This document shows, piece after piece, positions 59,503-64,000 of a stretch of 64,000 nucleotides of DNA; position 1 is the first letter of the stretch; the number at the start of each line of letters is the position of its first letter. The position numbers were made by a program, and so were the translations under genes. Origin of the DNA: Halomonas caseinilytica (GTDB taxonomy: Bacteria > Pseudomonadota > Gammaproteobacteria > Pseudomonadales > Halomonadaceae); contig NZ_BDEP01000015.1 in NCBI RefSeq assembly GCF_001662305.1, positions 62,001-126,000 of the forward strand, given 5' to 3'. The notes under the pieces are model-generated. The model worked only from the letters and a program-made list of their open reading frames with translations. It searched no databases and was not told the origin of the DNA.

Positions 59503-60765
59503 ATGATGCAACCAACGACAACCGCATCGACGCGGATCAACATTGATGGCGAGCGGCTCTGGCGCTCGTTGATGGACATGGCGGCAATCGGCCCCTCACC
59601 GAATGGAGGGAGCCGTCGCCTTGCTCTTACCGAGGAAGACATCGCCGGTCGACTTCAGTTTCGGCAGTGGGTCGAGGCCCTGGGCTGTCGCTGTCGTCTC
59701 GATGAAGCGGGCAATCTGTTCGTGCGACGCGAGGGCCGTGACACGAGCCTGGCGCCCGTGGCTTTCGGCAGCCATCTGGACACCCAGCCTCTGGGCGGTC
59801 GGTTCGACGGCGTGTTGGGCGTCCTGGCCGGGCTGGAGATTCTGCGTAGTCTGCATGAGCGCGACGTTCGGACCAGGCGCCCTCTGGAACTGGTGGTCTG
59901 GACCAACGAAGAGGGTAGCCGCTTTGCACCGGCCATGGGGGGCAGCGGAGTCTATGCGGGGCGACTCGAGACGTCCGACTTCTTTCATGCGGAAGATGCC
60001 GATGGCATCCGTCTGGCGGATGCCCTGGAGGCGAGTGGCCAGCGCGGCGATCTGCCCCTCGGCACACCGGTGCTGGATGCCTATTTCGAACTGCATATCG
60101 AGCAGGGTCCCGTACTTGAACAGAGCGGTGATCCTCTCGGGGTGGTGACCGGCGTACAGGGCATTCGCTGGTTTGACGTGCGCATCTCGGGGCAGTCGGC
60201 GCATGCCGGCCCGACGCCGATGTCGCATCGACGCGACCCGTTGCTGGCTGCCGCCGATGGCCTCGTGGCGATACGCGATGACGTCGAGGCGGACCCGTCC
60301 GGGGACGCTCGACTGACGATCGGTGAGCTGAAGGTGACGGAACCTTCCCGCAACGTGATTCCCGCCGAGGTCAACCTGATGATCGACCTGCGTCATGTCG
60401 ACGACACCCGACTCGATGAGCTGGAGGCCATGCTGTATCGGCGGCTCGATGCAGCGGCCTCGAAGGCCGGTGTATCGGTCGACATCGAGCGGCGTTGGCG
60501 GTCCCCGGTGACGCCTTTCGATCCCGACCTGATCGCCTCGCTGGATACTGCTGCCAGGGAGCGTGGCCTGTCGCTTCCTCACATGATGAGCGGTGCGGGG
60601 CACGATGCCGTGAACGTCTCCCATGTTGCCCCCACGGTCATGCTGTTCACCCCCTGCCGTGACGGCATCAGCCACAACGAGGCCGAATTCGCCGAACCCG
60701 AGCACTGTGCTCTGGGAGCCCAGGTACTGTGCGATGCGATCCTGGCCCGGGCGAACCGTGCTTGA
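59503..60765 (+). CDS. M20-family amidohydrolase (carbamoylase/ureidoglycolate type)
   Basis: The 420-residue zinc enzyme resembles N-carbamoyl-L-amino acid and allantoate amidohydrolases. It shows AFGSHLDTQPLGGRFDGVLGVLAGLE (His and bridging Asp), TNEEGSRFAPAMGGS (catalytic Glu), ELHIEQGPVLE, SAHAGPTPMSHRRD (dimerisation-domain His) and GAGHDAVN. These cleave carbamoyl or related amide groups from amino-acid-like compounds. It opens an operon with a second M20 enzyme and a symporter, which suggests uptake and breakdown of one nitrogenous substrate. Confidence 0.87.
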   Translation: MMQPTTTASTRINIDGERLWRSLMDMAAIGPSPNGGSRRLALTEEDIAGRLQFRQWVEALGCRCRLDEAGNLFVRREGRDTSLAPVAFGSHLDTQPLGGRFDGVLGVLAGLEILRSLHERDVRTRRPLELVVWTNEEGSRFAPAMGGSGVYAGRLETSDFFHAEDADGIRLADALEASGQRGDLPLGTPVLDAYFELHIEQGPVLEQSGDPLGVVTGVQGIRWFDVRISGQSAHAGPTPMSHRRDPLLAAADGLVAIRDDVEADPSGDARLTIGELKVTEPSRNVIPAEVNLMIDLRHVDDTRLDELEAMLYRRLDAAASKAGVSVDIERRWRSPVTPFDPDLIASLDTAARERGLSLPHMMSGAGHDAVNVSHVAPTVMLFTPCRDGISHNEAEFAEPEHCALGAQVLCDAILARANRA

Positions 60766-60808
60766 ACCGGAATAGACTCACAATGAATCGAAAACAACTC
60801 GAGAGGCG

Positions 60809-62077
60809 ATGAACATGTCCTTGCCAGATGAGATCCGCACCTTCATTCGCGCGCATCGCGACGATTACACACGCCTGCTCCAGGACTGGGTGCGCGATGC
60901 CACGCTATCCGGCCAGGAAGCGGCACATCAGGCCAAGATACGCGACCTCTACCAGTCGCTGGGCCTCGATACGGACTACTGGGAAGTGGATATTGCCGCA
61001 TTGCGCGACAACCCGCTGTTCAACAGCCATCGTCAAGACTTCACGGGCAGTCCCAATGTGGTGGGTACCTGGAAGGGCAGCGGGGGCGGTCGCTCGTTGA
61101 TTCTCAATGGGCACGTGGATGTCGTGCCGGAGGGCGATCATGCCCAGTGGGAGCAGCCTCCCTATTCGGGCGAAATCCTCGACGGTTGCCTTTACGGGCG
61201 CGGCGTGACCGACATGAAGGGAGGCAATATGGCTTCCTTCATCGCCGTGTCCACGCTCAAGTCGTTGGGCGTGAAGCTCAAGGGTGACGTCATTCTGCAG
61301 AGCGTGATCGAAGAGGAAGCAGGGGGCGCCGGCACCCTGGCCGCGCTGGAGCGCGGTTATCGTGCCGATGCGGCACTGATCCCCGAGCCCAGCGAGCAGA
61401 TGATCTTCCCCCGCCAGCAGGGCTCCCGCTGGTTTCGGCTCAGGGTCGTCGGCATCAAGGCGCATGGCGGGACACGCTATGAGGGGGTCAGCGCCCTGGA
61501 GAAGGCGATGTCGGTACTCGAGGCACTGCAGGAACTCGAGAAGCGGCGCAACGATGAGCTGGAGGATCCGCTCTACGATGGCGTGCCGATTCCGTTGCCG
61601 ATCAACGTCGGGCGCATCGCAGGGGGGGACTGGCCTTCCAGCGTGCCCGACGAGATCACCCTGGAGGGGCGGGTCGGTGTCGGCCCCGGCGAGACCGTGG
61701 CCGACGCCCAGCGTGATGTCGAATCGGCCCTCGCCGCCCTGGCGGAGCGAGACTCCTGGTTTGGCGAGCATCCGGTGGACATCGAGTGGTTCGGCGCTTG
61801 CTGGCAGCCAGGAGGCATCGCGACGGACGATCCGTTGCTGGACATGCTGTCCACCGCCTATCGCGAGGTCCATGGCGAGTCACCACGCATTCAGGCGTCG
61901 CCCTGGGGCACCGACGGCGGGCTGATGACGCAGTACGGCATACCTGCCCTGGTGTTCGGCCCCGGCATCACCCGGCTGGCACATTTTCCCAATGAGCATA
62001 TCCGGCTGGACGATGTCTTCGATGTCGCCGAGATCATTGCCCTGACCGTACTGCGCTGGTGCGGGCACGACGAATGA
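60809..62077 (+). CDS. ArgE/DapE-family M20 deacylase
   Basis: The 422-residue enzyme has the M20 motifs LILNGHVDVVPEGD, GRGVTDMKGG, QSVIEEEAGGAG and a C-terminal LVFGPGITRLAHFPNEHIRL histidine. This is the acetylornithine deacetylase/succinyl-diaminopimelate desuccinylase group. It lies 43 bp after the carbamoylase and is probably co-transcribed. The substrate is not set by sequence; a catabolic rather than biosynthetic role is likely given the neighbours. GAGAGG precedes the start. Confidence 0.87.
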   Translation: MNMSLPDEIRTFIRAHRDDYTRLLQDWVRDATLSGQEAAHQAKIRDLYQSLGLDTDYWEVDIAALRDNPLFNSHRQDFTGSPNVVGTWKGSGGGRSLILNGHVDVVPEGDHAQWEQPPYSGEILDGCLYGRGVTDMKGGNMASFIAVSTLKSLGVKLKGDVILQSVIEEEAGGAGTLAALERGYRADAALIPEPSEQMIFPRQQGSRWFRLRVVGIKAHGGTRYEGVSALEKAMSVLEALQELEKRRNDELEDPLYDGVPIPLPINVGRIAGGDWPSSVPDEITLEGRVGVGPGETVADAQRDVESALAALAERDSWFGEHPVDIEWFGACWQPGGIATDDPLLDMLSTAYREVHGESPRIQASPWGTDGGLMTQYGIPALVFGPGITRLAHFPNEHIRLDDVFDVAEIIALTVLRWCGHDE

Positions 62078-62136
62078 CTCGAGGCATGCCCTGACAACAA
62101 GACACCCATGAAGACAAACGACAAAAAGGTGAAAGC

Positions 62137-62331
62137 GTGAATATCAATCCTCATCTGCTGCTGCTGTTCGGCAACGCCTTTCTGACCACCGTTCTGTCGG
62201 TCGCCATCGTGGCCTGGATCCTGGTCCGCGAATATCGGCCGACGATCAAGCGGTTGACCCGGGAAAACGAGGCATCACGGGAATCGGAGCAGCCCGCCCA
62301 GGGTGCCGACGCCTTGCCGCATCGCGAATGA
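62137..62331 (+). CDS. Small membrane protein preceding a symporter
   Basis: The 64-residue protein has one membrane helix (LLLLFGNAFLTTVLSVAIVAWILV) and a charged tail. Start is GTG with AAAGGTGAAAGC upstream. It ends 31 bp before the sodium:solute symporter, suggesting a small accessory subunit of that transporter, though no such role is shown. Confidence 0.6.
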   Translation: MNINPHLLLLFGNAFLTTVLSVAIVAWILVREYRPTIKRLTRENEASRESEQPAQGADALPHRE

Positions 62332-62362
62332 CCAATACTTCCAACAATCAGGATGCATCGCT

Positions 62363-63955
62363 ATGACACTGTGGATCTTTGGCCTGGTGCTGACCGCTTA
62401 CGTGGTAGTGGCGGCATCCCTGGCGCGTTTCATCAAGAACAAGGACGACTTCTACGTCATGGGCCAGCAAGGCTCGACCCTGTTGATCGTCGGCACTCTG
62501 GCTGCCACTTTCCTGAGTGCCGTGACACTGATGGGCATTGCCGGTATCTCCTACAGCGAAGGGCCACTGGTGATCGGAGCTCTGGGATCGTTCGGCGCCT
62601 GGGTGGGCACCTTGATCGCTGTGGTATTCATCGGCCGCAAGCTGAAGGCCATGGGTTGCCGCACGATGATGGATTTCTTCGACAATCGTTTCGACAGCAA
62701 GTGGGTCAGCGTGGTCGCCCTGATCCTGATGGTCATCGGCCTGCTCGGGTACGGCATCATCCAGCTGATCGGTGCCGGCCTGGTGCTGGCCGAGATCATC
62801 GATATTCCCTTTCCGGTGATCATCGTGGCCTTCACCCTAGCATTGCTGGTGTTCTGCAGCCTCTCGGGAATGTATGGCGTCGTCTACACCGACACCATGA
62901 TGTTCTTCACCATGCTGGCGATCGCCTTTGTGATCGCTCCCATGCTGATCGACGATGCCGGTTTCGAGGCCATGCGCGGTCTGAGCGAGAAGCTGCCGGG
63001 TTTCTGGACGCTGGGCGGAGCAAATGACCGCCCGTTGGGATGGTCGATCTCCCAGTTCCTGGTGTGGATCCTGTTCTTCGCCTGTACGCCGGCGCTGGTG
63101 TCCCGCGTGTTTCCTGCCAAGAATGATTTCGTGATTCTCAAGGTCGCGGTCATCGGTGTCTTCTTCGCGCCGGCCATGCAGTTGCTGGTGTTCCTGGCGG
63201 CAGGGGCCATGCAGGTGCTGGAGCCCGGGATCGAGCCGGCCGATCGAGCGATGGTGGTCGGTTTCATGGAACATACCAACCCCGCTCTGGCAGGCGTCGG
63301 TCTGGCAGGGCTGATGGCTTCCATCATGTCGACGGCATCGACGCTGTTCGTGCTGACCGGCTTCGCCCTGGCTCGGGATCTGTACGAGAAGCTGTTCGAT
63401 CGCCAGGTTAGCGAGCGTCGCGGCGTCATGCTGGGACGGATTTCCCAGGCACTGGTGGCGATCATCGTATGCGTGGTGGCCATCTCGCGTCCGGCGGGCA
63501 TCTACTGGATCTCCATCTATGCCGGGGCGATCTTCGCCGTTGCCTGGCTGCCGACCATCGTGGCGGCCTTGCAATGGCGTCGCATGAGCGCTCGGGCGGC
63601 TCTGGCCTGCATGCTGGTCGGGTCGATCAGTTTCATTGTCATCGGTGAGCTTCAGCGCCATGACTGGCTCACCCTGCCTGCCCACATCGACAACCTGATG
63701 ATCGCCATCGTGCTCGGGACTCTGGCTCTGATCGTCGTTGGCCTGACGTGCAGCCCTTCCGAACACGAAGTGGCCAGCTTCGAGGCGCTGCGGGCCCAGC
63801 GTCTTTCCGATTCCACCATGCGTGACTTCCTGGCCCGCGAAGGAGGCGCTCGTCAGCTGGTGCGCGAGTATCGGCGGGTATGGGGCATCATGCTGTTGTT
63901 CGTGCTGATTGCCCTGGCGTTGTGGGGGTATCTGTTCGTCAAGCTGGGCCTCTGA
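62363..63955 (+). CDS. Sodium:solute symporter (SSS family)
   Basis: The 530-residue membrane protein has about 13 helices and SSS features: DDFYVMGQQGSTLLIVGTLAATFLSAVTLMG near the N-terminus, LSGMYGVVYTDTMMFFTML and GLMASIMSTASTLFVLTGFALARDLYEK (the Na2-site helix). AGGA precedes ATG 62363. It follows two M20 amidohydrolases, so it probably imports their substrate with sodium. This fits a salt-adapted host. Confidence 0.9.
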   Translation: MTLWIFGLVLTAYVVVAASLARFIKNKDDFYVMGQQGSTLLIVGTLAATFLSAVTLMGIAGISYSEGPLVIGALGSFGAWVGTLIAVVFIGRKLKAMGCRTMMDFFDNRFDSKWVSVVALILMVIGLLGYGIIQLIGAGLVLAEIIDIPFPVIIVAFTLALLVFCSLSGMYGVVYTDTMMFFTMLAIAFVIAPMLIDDAGFEAMRGLSEKLPGFWTLGGANDRPLGWSISQFLVWILFFACTPALVSRVFPAKNDFVILKVAVIGVFFAPAMQLLVFLAAGAMQVLEPGIEPADRAMVVGFMEHTNPALAGVGLAGLMASIMSTASTLFVLTGFALARDLYEKLFDRQVSERRGVMLGRISQALVAIIVCVVAISRPAGIYWISIYAGAIFAVAWLPTIVAALQWRRMSARAALACMLVGSISFIVIGELQRHDWLTLPAHIDNLMIAIVLGTLALIVVGLTCSPSEHEVASFEALRAQRLSDSTMRDFLAREGGARQLVREYRRVWGIMLLFVLIALALWGYLFVKLGL

Positions 63956-64000
63956 GGGTTCTGGACAGGGTGCGAGGGGCAACGGAAGATGGGCGCCATG

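Overview
The window is a high-GC gammaproteobacterial chromosome segment. E. coli-like YojI, FhuBCD/FhuF, Mn-type SodA, AzlCD and SstT, together with the high GC, suggest a Halomonas-like (Halomonadaceae) host; this is an inference, since no rRNA or taxon marker is present.

Region 1 (1-21400) is an iron-acquisition block. It holds four TonB-dependent receptors (one cut by the left edge, two FhuA-like, one IutA-like), a YojI-type ABC exporter, fhuCDB, an FhuF-type ferrisiderophore reductase coupled to an AraC/PchR-like regulator, and a NicO metal exporter with a DUF1007 partner. It also holds an iron-linked Mn superoxide dismutase and an MsbA-like ABC protein. Fur-box-like sites stand in front of nearly every one of these units, so most of the block looks like one iron-starvation regulon.

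Region 2 (21445-43245) is a 21.8 kb genomic island. It sits in the 3' half of a tRNA-Ile(CAU) gene, has a tyrosine integrase next to the tRNA, and is bounded by a 43-bp perfect direct repeat. Its core looks like a satellite of IncP-1 plasmids: an RK2-type oriT, traJ and traI (MOBP relaxase), trbJ-trbK-trbL, four RK2-type oriV iterons, and three KorB-type operators. No trfA or korB and no other trb genes are visible. It also has its own lambda O/P-like replication genes with a second, 22-bp-spaced repeat array inside the O-like gene. The cargo is defence-like and mosaic: a possible HEPN protein, a nuclease-DUF2075-S24 fusion with MazG, AbiEi/AbiEii, an hsdR fossil, an Abi_C-like protein with an ATPase, and an unfamiliar pentapeptide-repeat/nucleotidyltransferase trio. 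Two genes carry in-frame stop codons.

Region 3 (43246-46500) is a gene-poor stretch beside the right attachment site. It has a broken AlpA-like gene, a possible heme-oxygenase-fold protein and small membrane proteins; it may be the remnant of an older island.

Region 4 (46500-64000) is ordinary chromosome. It contains a surface-polysaccharide set (PIG-L deacetylase, GT4 glycosyltransferase, WaaL-like ligase, PAP2 phosphatase) and an azlCD amino-acid exporter with a cupin regulator and a perfect 34-bp palindrome. It continues with an aldo-keto reductase, SstT, a DHA2 drug exporter, a DUF2946/PepSY pair, and a catabolic operon of two M20 amidohydrolases with a sodium:solute symporter.
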